A stretch of DNA of 64,000 nt from Cristatella mucedo (Eukaryota > Bryozoa > Phylactolaemata > Cristatellidae): the NCBI GenBank assembly GCA_009760855.2, contig WPIO01000001.1, forward strand, positions 5,221,001 through 5,285,000, given 5' to 3'. The notes under the pieces were generated by a model. The model saw only the letters and a program-made list of their open reading frames with translations, did not search any database and had not been told where the DNA came from. Made by a program: the position numbers and the translations under genes. Positions 36,094 to 48,208 of this stretch are shown piece after piece; positions within the stretch are counted from its first letter, which is position 1, and each line of letters starts with the position of its first letter.

Positions 36094-36218
36094 CTGCTTC
36101 TCGTGCTCTCGAGCCAAGCGCCTCTCCTCGACCTGCCGCAGCCGCTCCTCTTCCTTGCGCCTGACGTCCTCGATCCGTTGCCTGCGCTGCTCCTCCTGCC
36201 GACGGCGGTGCTCTTCAG
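36094..36218 (-). CDS. MAP7: MAP7-like gene, exon B (charged coiled coil)
   Basis: The minus strand shows an acceptor ending CCTGCGCAG, 125 bp of open frame, and the donor CAG|GTGAGC. The peptide is almost all Glu, Arg, Gln and Lys: AEEHRRRQEEQRRQRIED then VRRKEEERLRQVEERRLAREHEKQ. This resembles the end of the MAP7 microtubule-binding helix, where runs like EEKRRQRLEED are typical. The first two bases finish the Ala codon begun in exon A, and the exon ends on a whole codon (phase 0), matching exon C. The intron to exon A is about 12 kb and holds minisatellite, microsatellite and LINE sequence. Confidence 0.75.
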
Positions 36219-36458
36219 CTGCGCAGGTTTAGGCAGGTTATCATGGCGAAAATAATTACAAGAGCTGGCAGCCGCGGCATGACAGGCAAGCTGGCCGACA
36301 GCAGCATCGGCTCTGATAGCCGCTCGAAACCTGACCGTCGTGCTTCAAACCTGACAGAAGCACGCATGTGAGAGGGAAATCGACCCGATTGATTACTGAT
36401 TAAGAATGGCACAGTAGAGCTATAAGTAGAAGCTCCAGCAGTGGAGTTCAATGCACGG

Positions 36459-36527
36459 GGGGGGGGGGGGGTGGTGGTGGTGGTGGTGGTGGTGGTGGTG
36501 GTGGTGGTGGTGGTGGTGGTGGTGGTT
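36459..36527 (+). repeat. Poly-G followed by (GGT)n
   Basis: About 13 Gs are followed by about 18 GGT/TGG units. It lies about 240 bp upstream (in gene sense) of exon B, where it reads (ACC)n then poly-C. Confidence 0.95.
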
Positions 36528-38519
36528 CCGGTTTCAGGAACTCATGAAAGCAATCATCTTAGTGGCTAGTGCAAAATAAAACCCATTAACCGAGGTCATC
36601 GAATGATCCTCCCAAAAGTTCTCTGTATTCGTGAATGCAACTACACTGCTCAAGCAAACTTGTGACACCAATGGTGAATGATCACTCATTTGCAATTATT
36701 TTGAAGCATTTCCATTTCCATCAGCACAGCCATTTCCTAAATTAGCTGCCTCCAATGCCACTCGTCCTAGACAGCATTTGGACACGAGCAGAAAACGTGA
36801 AAATGCATGATGATTGAATGGGCTTGATAGAACAAGATGAGTGTGGAAATTCTGGGTGGCGGTATCAACGATTGTGCCTTCAAGCCAACTTTCATTCATT
36901 TGATTCTATCTCCCTCTATCTATCTGTCTGTCTGTCTGTCTGCCAGCATGCCTCATGTCTGTCTGCCTGTCGGTCTGTCTATATATCTACCTATCTGTTC
37001 ATCTCCCACAACCTCTCCTGTCTTCAGAACTTCTCTGCAAACTAGAGAATAGGGCAAACTTGAATCAGTGTCAGCAGTGAGATCATGCAACAGTGCAGAC
37101 TCAAGTGCACACATTGAAGCGATATAATGAGAAGATGCATCTGTTGATAGGCATTCTGAAACTGCAAATAAAATTTGCATGCACGGTTGCACGTATATCA
37201 GAAAAAGCACGATTTAAATGGCAAAAAGATGCGCTCACTCAGCGCCAACAACAGGGAACCAGGTACGAGTTCGAGCAGTCAGCCGAGAAAAGCTGGAAGG
37301 CCCAGACTCATGCAAGGGTCAGCCCAGCACATGCTGGCAGGCAAGTGATCTTGTGTGACATTTTGCAACACGGCAAGCATGTGGGCTTTACAACCTTCAC
37401 CGTTTATCTCGTACGGTCGACCTTGGTTAGTCACAGAGCCTGCTCTGGCACCTCCCACACCAATGGACGAAGGAGGAGAGGCAGCCGAGCAGAAGCCCAC
37501 TCATAAGTATTACACGTAGAAGAGGGTGCAGCCGGCAACGATTAGCTGATTCGGCATGGTCAAGCTTCACCTGCCTTTAACAGGTTGACCCCCCCCCCAC
37601 TACGAACTCGTGGCCAGCGTTGCTCCTAGACTCTTTGTCACTATACCGGCTCATCATAAGGAGTAAGCATGCTCAGGCTTGGCAGCAGTAACAATGGCTA
37701 GCTAGGTCAAGCATCGGTTTGGTCGTAGCTGCCAAGCTAATTGTCACAAGTAGATCTGATCTTGCAGAGGTCAGCAGTCATGACCAGGAGCAGCATGACC
37801 ACACACATTCTACTGTACTTTTAAGAACAAGCTACCGACTATCGAAGCGTATAGAACAAACTACCGCGCAGATCCAAGATGTCCGTGTGAGACGACCATC
37901 AGTAGCAGCAGAGCTGGTTGCAATGACCAAAATCTTTGCCGTGTTGGCAAAACTTGAATCTCGTGGCCATTTCTTGATATTTCCATGAGTGCAATAACTT
38001 ACAGGCAGCCAATTAACGGCCTGATATTGATTCTGGTGGGTGCACCGATAACCAATTAAACAGTGCCACTGGGCTTCAAGACAACATGGATAAGTTAAGG
38101 CTACCGTTTCGGCTTTCCTTTGTGCTCAAACTTGTGTGCACGTGTGAGGTCAACAGCACACAAAAACCCGGCACATGGGCAGACGAGAGCCATAGACTGG
38201 AAACCTAAACTTGGTCTGAGAGCACAGACAATGATACTGAACACTTGCAGGGCACTTAGATTGGTGAAGTCAAGACATGCCCTCAATCGTCAAGTATTGA
38301 ACAGGATGCTGCATGTATCAAGAGAAACCACGGCAAAGGCAACGTTTTGATCGTTCACATCTACCACGTCGCCCCACAGACTCTTCTTGTCTTCTAGGAG
38401 ATAACAAAAGACGTGAATTAATGCCAGCATCATGCGCCTATTGCTCGGTGGCTTCGATTCTGCTGGGGAGCAGTGGACTGCCACCTTCAAGTCCAGTGGT
38501 TACCAGTGCTTGCCTTTAA
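36528..38519. other. Intron A-B, part 1: no gene recognised
   Basis: GTCT repeats at 36920-36990 and a short C run at about 37591 are the only notable sequences. The 137-codon plus-strand frame at 37093-37506 has no recognisable domain. Confidence 0.4.
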
Positions 38520-38637
38520 CGACTGAGGCCAACACAAATGCATTTGATGACCGAGGTCATGGGCTCGATCCCTGTGGCATATGTGAAGCGCTTGAATAGA
38601 GATTAAGTTTCTCATGGTACTATGCAAATGAATTATA
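38520..38637 (+). repeat. SINE family 2, followed by a (TA/TG)n array
   Basis: GACCGAGGTCATGGGCTCGA, TCCCTGTGGCATATGTGAAG, GCGCTTGAATAGAGATTAAG, TTTCTCATGGTACTATGCAA and ATGAATTATATG. The array from 38638 starts directly at its 3' end. Confidence 0.8.
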
Positions 38638-38669
38638 TGTATATACATGTGTATATACATACATACATG

Positions 38670-38746
<77 letters not shown>

Positions 38747-38759
38747 ATATATGTATGTG

Positions 38760-38790
<31 letters not shown>

Positions 38791-38815
38791 GTATATGTAT
38801 ATATATATATATATA

Positions 38816-38876
<61 letters not shown>
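38638..38876 (+). repeat. (TA)n/(TG)n/(GTAT)n compound array with terminal palindrome
   Basis: Alternating purine-pyrimidine sequence throughout: TA runs, GT runs, TATG and GTATAT units. The last part, about 38816-38876, is TGTG...(TA)n...CACA, a perfect inverted repeat. Confidence 0.95.
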
Positions 38877-38877
<1 letters not shown>

Positions 38878-39708
38878 AGCTGCAGTGCACAGATCCTCGA
38901 GAAGGGTTAACAACTGAAAAACTCAATCATCAATTCCACCGACCGAAAGCCTGGGATCTGAAACCGAAGCTACCGGGAATGTGAAAAAGGAATTCGCTGC
39001 CTCTGCTGAGATACAATCAAGTAGTAATGTTAGATAACGAACAGTTACAAACGTTAACGAACGTTAAGCCTTGTTAGATAACGATCAAAAACGGTTGCAC
39101 AGAGCTCCCATGACTTCGCCTAGGCATAAGCGTACAAATACGAAGCCCCAACTGCACTGAGCAGGCATTAAGAGAGCAGCAGGATCTTTTCAGGAGATAA
39201 CAACTATATTCTGCTTAAAAATCTAGATAGTATAAGCATGTGACCTGCGGGTAGCTTGCACTTAGCTTTTGCTAAGAGCTGCTGACTTCACTAGGACATG
39301 TCAAGAAGAATCCCTTTCCACCAAACATGGTTCTGGACAGGGCTGGGGCAAACTAGTGTCAACCGATGCAGCAAGCAAACTGTCAAACATAAGAGAAATT
39401 GAATACAGGCACACCAAGGACGTTCGTAGGCCAGGCAATGAATACACAACCTAGCTCAAGGAGCTGAAAATACCTTCACGGTATATTCTAGGTAAGAAGT
39501 CCCTACAAACAGGCAGTCTGTCCGAGAGAATATGCAAAGGCTGCAGTGAAGACAAGAGAGTGGCAAAGAATGGTGCCACATGAGCAGCACGGGAATTTAT
39601 CTCCCTTGCAGAAGCAGCTGCCAGGGATGGCAAAGCTAATCTCATCGAATAACCACTGATCCCACATATATATCCCTTCATTCATCCACCCTCCCTACTT
39701 CCCTCCCT

Positions 39709-39817
<109 letters not shown>

Positions 39818-40268
39818 GTTCTTTCAGAATGTCTCTACCGCTATATTTGTATTACTCTCACTACCTCTCTACCCACTTCTTCCTCTCTTTTTCGCCACCC
39901 TTGCTGTCTCTCTCCCAACCCTCCCTCTATGCCCTCTAAGGTGACCACACTCAATGTGATACAAAAAAGGTACCATGCCCAGCTGAGTAATATGATCTAG
40001 TGAGAAACGATCCCTCTGCAATGTGATCCAAGCACCGGTCTGGCAGCGAGCTGCTTGCTGTGCACAGGTTGAGATCAGAGTCAAGCATACCGCAATAGGA
40101 CACACAGGACGAGCAATGGCGCTGTTCAAATGGTTCACACGAGAAAGCTGCCTCGAAGTGAGTGGCAGGCCGTCACGCTTGAGCAGTTCACATCGTTGCA
40201 TACTCGCAGACACCAAGGCCGAGCGGCCAGATGGACGCACAAGGATGAGCTTGAACATCCTCCTGCCG

Positions 40269-40801
40269 CCGGCGCTCTGCCGCCGGGGCTCTGCAGCCGG
40301 CGCTCTGCAGCCGGCGCTCTGCAGCCGGGGCTCTGCAGCCGGGGCTCTGCAGCCGGGGCTCTGCAGCCGGGGCTCTGCAGCCGGGGCTCTGCAGCCGGGG
40401 CTCTGCAGCCGGGGCTCTGCAGCCGGGGCTCTGCAGCCGGGGCTCTGCAGCCGGGGCTCTGCAGCCGGCGCTCTGCAGCCGGCGCTCTGCAGCCGGCGCT
40501 CTGCAGCCGGCGCTCTGCAGCCGGCGCTCTGGCAGCCGGCGCTCTGCAGCCGGCGCTCTGCAGCCGGCGCTCTGCAGCCGGCGCTCTGCAGCCGGCGCTC
40601 TGCAGCCGGCGCTCTGCAGCCGGCGCTCTGCAGCCGGCGCTCTGCAGCCGGCGCTCTGCAGCCGGCGCTCTGCAGCCGGCGCTCTGCAGCCGGCGCTCTG
40701 CAGCCGGCGCTCTGCAGCCGGCGCTCTGCAGCCGGCGCTCTGCAGCCGGCGCTCTGCAGCCGGCGCTCTGCAGCCGGCGCTCTGCAGCCGGCGCTCTGCA
40801 G
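40269..40801 (+). repeat. 14-bp GC-rich minisatellite, about 38 units
   Basis: The unit is GCAGCCGGCGCTCT. Each unit contains two 6-bp palindromes, GCCGGC and CTGCAG. A block of ten consecutive units (one more lies just before) carries GCCGGGGC instead, breaking the first palindrome; the remaining ~27 units are homogeneous, apart from one extra G near 40531. Because 14 is not a multiple of three, all frames stay open and give fake 266-283 residue ORFs rich in Ala, Gly, Leu and Cys. A short (CTG)n follows at 40812-40836. Confidence 0.95.
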
Positions 40802-41329
40802 CGTGCTTTGCTGCAGCTGCTGCTGCTGCTGCTGCTTGTACCTGCCAATGCAGCCACCGCCGCTGTCGGCCTAGCTCTATGGCTATCGAGTGAGGAACTC
40901 ATGACACTCAGCCGACCCGGCAGGCAATGAAACAAACTTCGTTAGTTGTGACAGCCGCGGTATGGGCCCTGTCCAAACGCGCTCCAGCAGAGCAGAGCAG
41001 CACAGCACCAGGGTCGCATCAGCCGATAGTGGCCTGGTCCCTCGGGACAGGTCAACGCCTAATACGGCTAATGCCAATAGCCACCAGCAGAGCATAATGC
41101 TACTTTCTCACTCCAGGGAGGAAACAGTATTCGTAATTAAATCACAGGCCATTAAGATGGCAGCACGTCAAATGCGAACCTATATGCCTCAGAACTTAAT
41201 AAGACTTCTCAATGATCGCACTAGTTTAGACTTGAAATGACTAGCTGTTGTGATCGCGCCTAGGCCAAAAGCAAGAATGCAGTCTTATATACAATTTTAG
41301 CAAATAGGTTTATGAAAGAGCCACACTCT

Positions 41330-41490
41330 GCCTGTTGCTCTTCACGTCCTCCGTCGCGAGGTCGTGGGTTCGAATTCTGTGATGGGCAATCCTTTATTGC
41401 CGGTGGGCGATCCTGTATTGCTACTGCAAGCGGTGGTCGTAGCCTTTAAGGCTCTTCTGCTGCTATACAAAACAGGCTGTGAAATCAGCT
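41330..41490 (+). repeat. SINE family 1 with internal duplication
   Basis: GTTGCTCTTCACGTCCTCC, GAGGTCGTGGGTTCGAATTC, then GGGCAATCCTTTATTGCCGG followed at once by GTGGGCGATCCTGTATTGC, a partial duplication of the post-B-box block, then GGCTCTTCTGCTGCTATAC and GTGAAATCAGCT. Confidence 0.8.
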
Positions 41491-41804
41491 AGTATTTTTT
41501 CTATGCATCAGGCCATGTTAAGGTCCCCTGTACAAGCCGGTACAAAGCTGTGTCAAGACCAGCACATAGATAAACTATATGTCTGTCGAAGATACCAGTT
41601 GACATTCTGTTCTTAATGTCCAATAGCATACCCTGCAATCAATTTGACTGAGACAGCGTGTGTACATATGTATATGTGTCCATGTACACACTTGTATGAA
41701 CATGCGTGTACATGCATGAATGCATGCACGGTCGTAAGTGTACTCATCCAAGCATGTGTACATGCATGCATTGGGGATGTATGCATGTGAATGCACACAC
41801 ATGT

Positions 41805-42178
41805 GTGCGTGTGTGTGTGTATGTGTGTGTGTGTGTATGTGTGTGTGTGTGTATGTGTGAGAGAGACCGTGTGTATGAGTGTGAGAGTGTGTGTGTGTAA
41901 GAGTGTGTGTGTGTAAGAGTGTGTGTGTGTAAGAGTGTGTGTGTGTGTGTGTGTAAGAGTGTGTGTGTGTAAGAGTGTGTGTGTAAGAGTGTGTGTGTAA
42001 GTGTGTGTGTAAGTGTGTGTGTAAGTGTGTGTGTGTGAGTGTGTGTGAGTGTGTGTGAGTGTGTGTGAGTGTGGTTGAGTGTGGTTGAGTGTGGTTGAGT
42101 GTGGTTGAGTGTGGTTGAGTGTGGTTGAGTGTGGTTGAGTGTGCGCGAGTGCGAGTGCAAGTGTGTGCGCGTGAGCGA

Positions 42179-42268
<90 letters not shown>
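41805..42268 (+). repeat. (GT)n array with a 10-bp sub-repeat
   Basis: GT repeats with AAGAGTGTGTGT and AAGTGTGTGT variants, then about eight units of GAGTGTGGTT at 42060-42140, then pure (GT)n at 42190-42266. Confidence 0.95.
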
Positions 42269-42288
42269 ATAGCACTTCTCTGAACTGC

Positions 42289-42290
<2 letters not shown>

Positions 42291-42362
<72 letters not shown>
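42291..42362 (+). repeat. (GA)n microsatellite
   Basis: About 72 bp of pure GA repeat, 22 bp after the (GT)n array. Confidence 0.97.
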
Positions 42363-42364
<2 letters not shown>

Positions 42365-42884
42365 CACTTTCGAAGATGCATTCATCAATCCCATATCAAC
42401 ATCGATACCATATCTAGTGAGAAGCACTCAGACAGAAAAACTCTGGCACTACACAAGAGAATAAGCATGTCCACTCTGCATCTACACTAATATGAATTGT
42501 TCAGGGGTCAGCACCTGCAAGGCTCTGAGGCACAGACTGTAACTCGGACACACCCTTGAGCTTGTATGATGCACCAAGAAGGCACACCGGCCATCTGGCC
42601 AAGGTCAACGCAGGCGAATGCTAGCCTCCCAAAGATTGGCCTTCTGCGATTTCGAGGCTCTGAAGGTATTCGGAGAATTACCAGTCATTGGAAAAACTAA
42701 CGCTAATAGTCAGCATCGTGTGCTCTACTTCACTGAATGTTCACGAGCTGCACAGCTGAAGACCGGCCATAAAACATAGTACACAAAGAACTGTAAATGC
42801 TCTGAAGAAGCACGAGATAATCAATGTGTTTTATTTGCAATATTAAAACAATAATTACAATAAAATATGAGTATGGGCATCTAA

Positions 42885-44260
42885 GAAAAACTAAAACTCT
42901 ATGCACTTTCTATATGCTGCAAAGGAAGCATGTCAATTGATTAGGGATTACATACAGTGCTAGCACACATAAGCACACCATTCATTAAGACTTAGCAAAT
43001 GCAGTGAGGAACAGGTAAAGTCTAGCTTCCTTTTTAATACTGTCAAGGAGACGTCGTGACGTAAGTCGGGAGTGAGTTCTAGGCTTTGGGAGCATAGGAG
43101 CTAAAAATGCCGTCTCCGTTGGATTGTAGATTGGCTAGAGGCACAGCTTAACGACTGGAGTCCACACAGCAGGTAGTAAGATGCTTACACCGATTGGGTA
43201 GTAGTTCAGATAAGTAGACCAGAGCAGGAGAATGAAGAAGCCTAAAAGTTAATGAAATATCCCGGAGCTCGATATGCTACTAAATAGGGAGCCAGTACAA
43301 GTCAATGAGAAGTGGTGTAACCTGGCTATTTCAATTTTCCCAGCAGACAAAGTCAGCAGCAGAGTTGTGCACCAGCTGTAAGTGCCTTATGGCACAGGCC
43401 GGAAGACCTGAGAGTAATGAGTTACAGAAGTCGAGCAGGGATGTCAAAATGCATGGACCAGCTTAGATGTGGTATCCTTGTCAAAGCAGATCCAACTTTT
43501 GCCATGCTTCCTGGCTAAAAGTAGGCAGATTTGACTGCAGAGCTTATGAGGTCGTCTAATACCATGTCACTTTGAAACAGGACATCCAAATTAAGGGCAG
43601 ATGCTACCTGAGATATTCGGGATGAGCCCATTTAAAAGGGTAAGTTTTCCCATTTCTGAGTAACACTAGGTTTTCGTGTAACTAGTAAGTTGGTTTTATC
43701 TTTATTCGAGTTGAGAAAGTTTGCTGCCATTCAAGTGTAAATTTTAGCAATACAAAAGCAAGGGAGTTGAGGGAGTTCGACGTGCCGAAAGGCAGGAAGG
43801 GATCAAAGCACAGGTACAGCTGTATGTCATCTGCATAATAATGAAAGCTTGAGTTGTGCTCAGCGATTACAACGGCAAGAGCATAAATTGTGAAAAGAAG
43901 TGAACCAACCACACATCTTTGGGGTACCCTGTACTTTAGAGGTTCTCAAGATGACTTTTGCCCATTGACATCGATGCTCTGAAGTCTCTCACTGAGACAG
44001 CACCTAAACCAAGGCAGTGCATTGCCACTAATTTCAAGGCTAGATTACAGGCATTCAAGGATTTTGGGATCAATAGTATCAAATGCAGCAGAAAGATCCA
44101 GAAAAATAAGCAGACACTCTATCTACACACTTTGAAGCATAACATGGAATGTGTCGGCCGCTGCTGCACCAATGCAAAACATGATCTATGGCCTTCATTC
44201 TGTTCATGACAGCATGTAGTTGGAAGGTGATTTTTAGGAAAGCACTCTCAGTAGGACAAG
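42885..44260 (-). mobile_element. LINE fragment with YADD motif, minus orientation
   Basis: On the minus strand the order is an AFDTID-like remnant near 44060, then GSLLFTIYALAVVIAEHN and FHYYADDIQLYLCFDP (the RT catalytic YADD, intact in this copy), then SDLS-like and C-terminal remnants. The 3' end lies at about 42885. Frameshifts and stops make it inactive. Confidence 0.8.
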
Positions 44261-44284
44261 TACACAAGTACTTAGAGATGTGAA

Positions 44285-44815
44285 TGTCTGGAGGTGGGAA
44301 GTGGGGGATAGACGGAAAGCAAATGTGAGGGGAGAGGAGAGGCCGGGATGGGAGACGAGATGAAAATGGCGGAGCCAGGAAGGGAGGGGAGATGAAGAAA
44401 TAGGACAGGAGGGTAAGGGATGGGGTGAGATGGGACAGGAGGGGAGTGGATGGATGAAAGCAGGGGATGGGACAGGACAAGAGGGGACAGGAAGGGATGG
44501 GATGGACCGGGGAATGGGCAGAAGAGGATCAGAGGGGACGAGAGGGAAGGGAGGGAAGAGTGAAAAGGAAGGGAAGGGGAAAATGAGAGGAAGTAGGGGC
44601 AGAAAAGAGATAGGGAATGGGATGTGGTGGCAGAAGAGAGAGGATAGTAGAGGAGACAAGAGGGGGAAATGGGGCTAGTCAGGTGGAGAGAAGTGGAGGG
44701 ACCGAGGGAGACCAGGGCAGACAGAGGGAATGGAAAACGGAGGGGAGGGAAGGGGATGGGAGAGAAGGGGAGAGAAAGGAGGGGAAGGGAGTGGGAGAGA
44801 AAGAGAGTTGAGTAG
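44285..44815 (+). repeat. Homopurine (G/A) tract
   Basis: About 530 bp in which nearly every base is G or A, in irregular GGGA, GGAAGG and GATGGGA words rather than a clean short repeat. Long Ser/Pro/Leu frames on the minus strand are by-products. Confidence 0.9.
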
Positions 44816-44819
44816 GGGT

Positions 44820-47245
44820 GCTGAGCCAAATAATCAGTAAGGTGCTCATACGGCCAGCCCTTTTTATCTGCCAACTCAAGTCTGATTCCTGCTAAAGTCT
44901 TGGCTCTGTTTTTAACGACCTTTGCCAACCATTGCAATCCCCTTCTGGGTTCAGTCAAGGCTGTAGACTGCCAAGTTAAGTAATCATCAGACACATATTT
45001 GGTTGCTGTATTTAAAAAACTTGCAACTTATCTCACAGCCGTTGTCGTAACTCTAGCATTATAGCCACTAAGCTTCCTGGCTATGCGGACTTCGAGACAG
45101 CGACACAATCCAGAACAATACAAAAGTGTGCATGGGTCTACGCACAAGTATACACACTATACTGTAGATCAATGAGCTTGCTGTACTACAGTCAGTCTAT
45201 TCTATTAGACCACACCCATGGAGAGATCGATTCAGTTCTATAATCTTGTGTACAACCACAGCAACATCATATAGTGTGTCAACTCAATTTTTGCATATTA
45301 TGTTTATGAAGTTCAACGACCAATCACGCGGCTATCTGGTCTATGTAATCTTTGCAAGACCAAATATAATCAAAGGTAGCTGATCATGGCATCATATGTT
45401 GTTATCTATATCCATAAGAGGCACATTGATATGCACCTGCTGATACACTAAGCAGCTGCCAAGAAGCAAATTATTGCCACTGTCTTGCTTCCTTGGAAGT
45501 TAAGCTAACGAAGAGAAACCTAGATCAAACGGACATAATCGCTTTGAGACAGCTGCCAAAGAAGCAACAAATGATTAATGACAACTCAACAGCCTGCACC
45601 TGTCGAAACCCAGTCTACTGAAAAAGACCGGCAGGGCAGTGTGCCAGATTCGTCACGCTTAAAGGGTAGAAGCTTCAGATAATTTTAGCAAGGCACTAGT
45701 TGCATCGAGACCTCAAGCCGACAAACACAATAGCCAGTGACTGCCATACCCTGCATGAGCAGCAATGGTCTGCTATACAAAATATCGCCTAACCGTGCAG
45801 TAATCCATAGCAAGAGCTCGTAAAGATCAAGCAAAAGCCAAGTAAATCGCATGACAAAGAGGAGATGGGAGGCAAAGAGTGAAATGCCATATTTTGCCAA
45901 TGACAACAGCACTAAAGAAGCGATCATTTAACTTCAGGCATCAAAAATCTGAACGAAATGGAATCGTATTTATTTTATTTTATTACGGAAATAGCATCAC
46001 ACGGAGTTAACAAGTGCCATCTCACTAGCCTCTAGCGAAAGCTAATAGCATGGCTACAATAGTGGCTCCCATAGATGTGTACGTCACCCAAGACTAGTTG
46101 AAACAGAAAAATAGGCTTAAAAGTGCTTTGTTAATAACAAGAAAAGAGTAGACATTATACAGAATTTGCTTCGGTATATTAAGCTTCTTTATCGGTCTCA
46201 CTTTGTCGGCTGAACACCTGACATTAAACAAATACAGATATAAAAACAAAATGCTCGGACAAGTGCCTCCAGCATTAAAGGGCCCAAGCTCGGCTTCAGG
46301 GTTGGCATATCATACTAGCTATCGCTCTACAAAAGTCCTAAGTTAGACAGCCATTTTAATTAACATCTAACATATTAAGAGGGCTCTTTAGCATTTAACT
46401 GAACCAGACTTATCAGAGACTAAGTGATCAGTGCATCCCGAGGCAAGTGCACCGACTGTCAAATGTTGAGAAATGCAGTTGGTTAACCACAATAAATGGA
46501 TGAGAACCAAATAAATGAGAACCAAATACTAAAAGATTGAATCGATAAAATGACATTTAGCACCGAACACAAATTAGGCAAGTGCTGATCTAATATATCT
46601 TCCATTCCTTCGGCAGAAGTTGATTTCTAGTTCGGTGTTGCCTTTTGTAGAAGAACTTGGGGGTTCTCCTGCCTTTAGGAAGTAAAACAGCAGTCATTTT
46701 GGTTGATTTAATCTCACAAACATATCTGGCTCATTTTAGCCTTACAAGCACTCTGCATCCATATTTGCAAACCATAAGTCCTTTTAAGACTAACCAAAGA
46801 AAATATCTAGGATATCTATGGCAGGTGCATAATTGCTTTGTGAATGGCAAGGTTTACTCGATGAATAGCACCGTGACAGCCTAATAGATTGTGGCCAGGC
46901 AGATATACGTCATTGTGTAGATCACATCGTCCAACGTTGGGCTCTTCAAGGCTCCTGGTGACTGATCAAAGCTTAGAATAGCTAAAAATGCATAGGCTGA
47001 GGTTTAAAGTCTGTGGATGTGCTCTTTCACTTGTCCAGCCATTTCTAATCTGTAAATACACATGCCGATTCATTGGCAATCAGCTGCCACCAATCGAACG
47101 TGAACGAGTTCAACCTGAGCACAACTTCATAGAGATCGATCATCCTCGAAGCAATTTGTTTGACACCCAAAATCTCAGCACCAGTCCCTTTTATGAGCTC
47201 CAGCACGACAGCTTTTTGATCAACGTCAAAACGTCTGCCACGCTG
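44820..47245. other. Intron A-B, part 2: no feature recognised
   Basis: An AT-rich stretch of 2.4 kb with no repeat family, open frame or splice-border pattern that could be supported. Confidence 0.45.
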
Positions 47246-47399
47246 GTTCAGCCAAGTGGTTAAGGTGCTCATGTCGACCAAGGTCAAGGTTAATGTATTT
47301 AATGACTGAGGTCGTGGGCTCAAGCCCATTGGCATATGTGAGGCACCTGAATGGAGATTAAGTTCTCTTGGGGACTATACAAACAAATGAATTATATTT
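47246..47399 (+). repeat. SINE family 2 with internal duplication
   Basis: GGTTCAGCCAAGTGGTTAAG, CTCATGTCGACCAAGGTCAA, then a second ATGACTGAGGTCGTGGGCTC (B-box block), GAGGCACCTGAATGGAGATT, AAGTTCTCTTGGGGACTATA and ATGAATTATATTTT. Confidence 0.8.
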
Positions 47400-48071
47400 T
47401 GCGTTGGGCTGCCCACTCCGTGAACACTGGACAGATTGCTTTTGTCAGAGCATGAGAGGCCTACAGCAGTGACAGTTGATTGAACACTCATAAAAAAAAG
47501 CTTAAGTAAGGGGCAGCTGATTTTAACTGCCGAGCCTAATAGCTACAGATGAGCATGCCCAGACTGAGATTTTTTCCATAGGCAGCTAATCATCATGAGA
47601 TGGTGAAGGGGGCTTAGCCACCTTATTAACCTAGGGGTAAGGAAACCACCAATGAGCGGGGCTTCTGATGTGGCCTGCTTCAGCTTCGGCCTGCCTAAAC
47701 GAACACAGGCCCTAGTTTTAGCTGACTTGCATAGAAGGCTAGCCAGCGAAGTACCATTAGCAAACAGTCACTCCTAAGCTTTTGAAGCTTGGTAGGAGAT
47801 AAGTATGGCCGGAGGGAGGGGCAGACCCAGGTCGATAGCAGCCAGATCAGCCCGGTCACTGTAAGCGGCCCTCATCATACGTGCCGAAAATGTGATGCAC
47901 TGCAGGCTTACAAACACCAGCAGACCACCTAAGAAAATAAATTCAGATACCAAAAGGCTCCCAGCTGCTCTGTCGTCGGCTAACCGAATGCCGTGACAGA
48001 TGCTCTAAGCAGCTCGCCTGTCTGCAATGGGGGGAGGGAGTGGGTTGGGTGGGAGCAGAAGCACAGGGCAG

Positions 48072-48177
<106 letters not shown>

Positions 48178-48208
48178 AGAGAGGGGAGGGAAGCAGCAGC
48201 TCTCTCAC

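Noticed and set aside
37093-37506. 137-codon plus-strand frame
   Set aside because: No recognisable domain, no splice borders, and mid-length frames of this size are common by chance here.
40023-40935. Three overlapping open frames of 266-283 codons over the 14-bp minisatellite
   Set aside because: A repeat whose unit is not a multiple of three and contains no stop is open in all frames and on both strands. There is no evidence of coding outside the repeat.
41575-42427. His-Thr frames of 225-268 codons
   Set aside because: Translation of the (GT)n array; no independent evidence of a gene.
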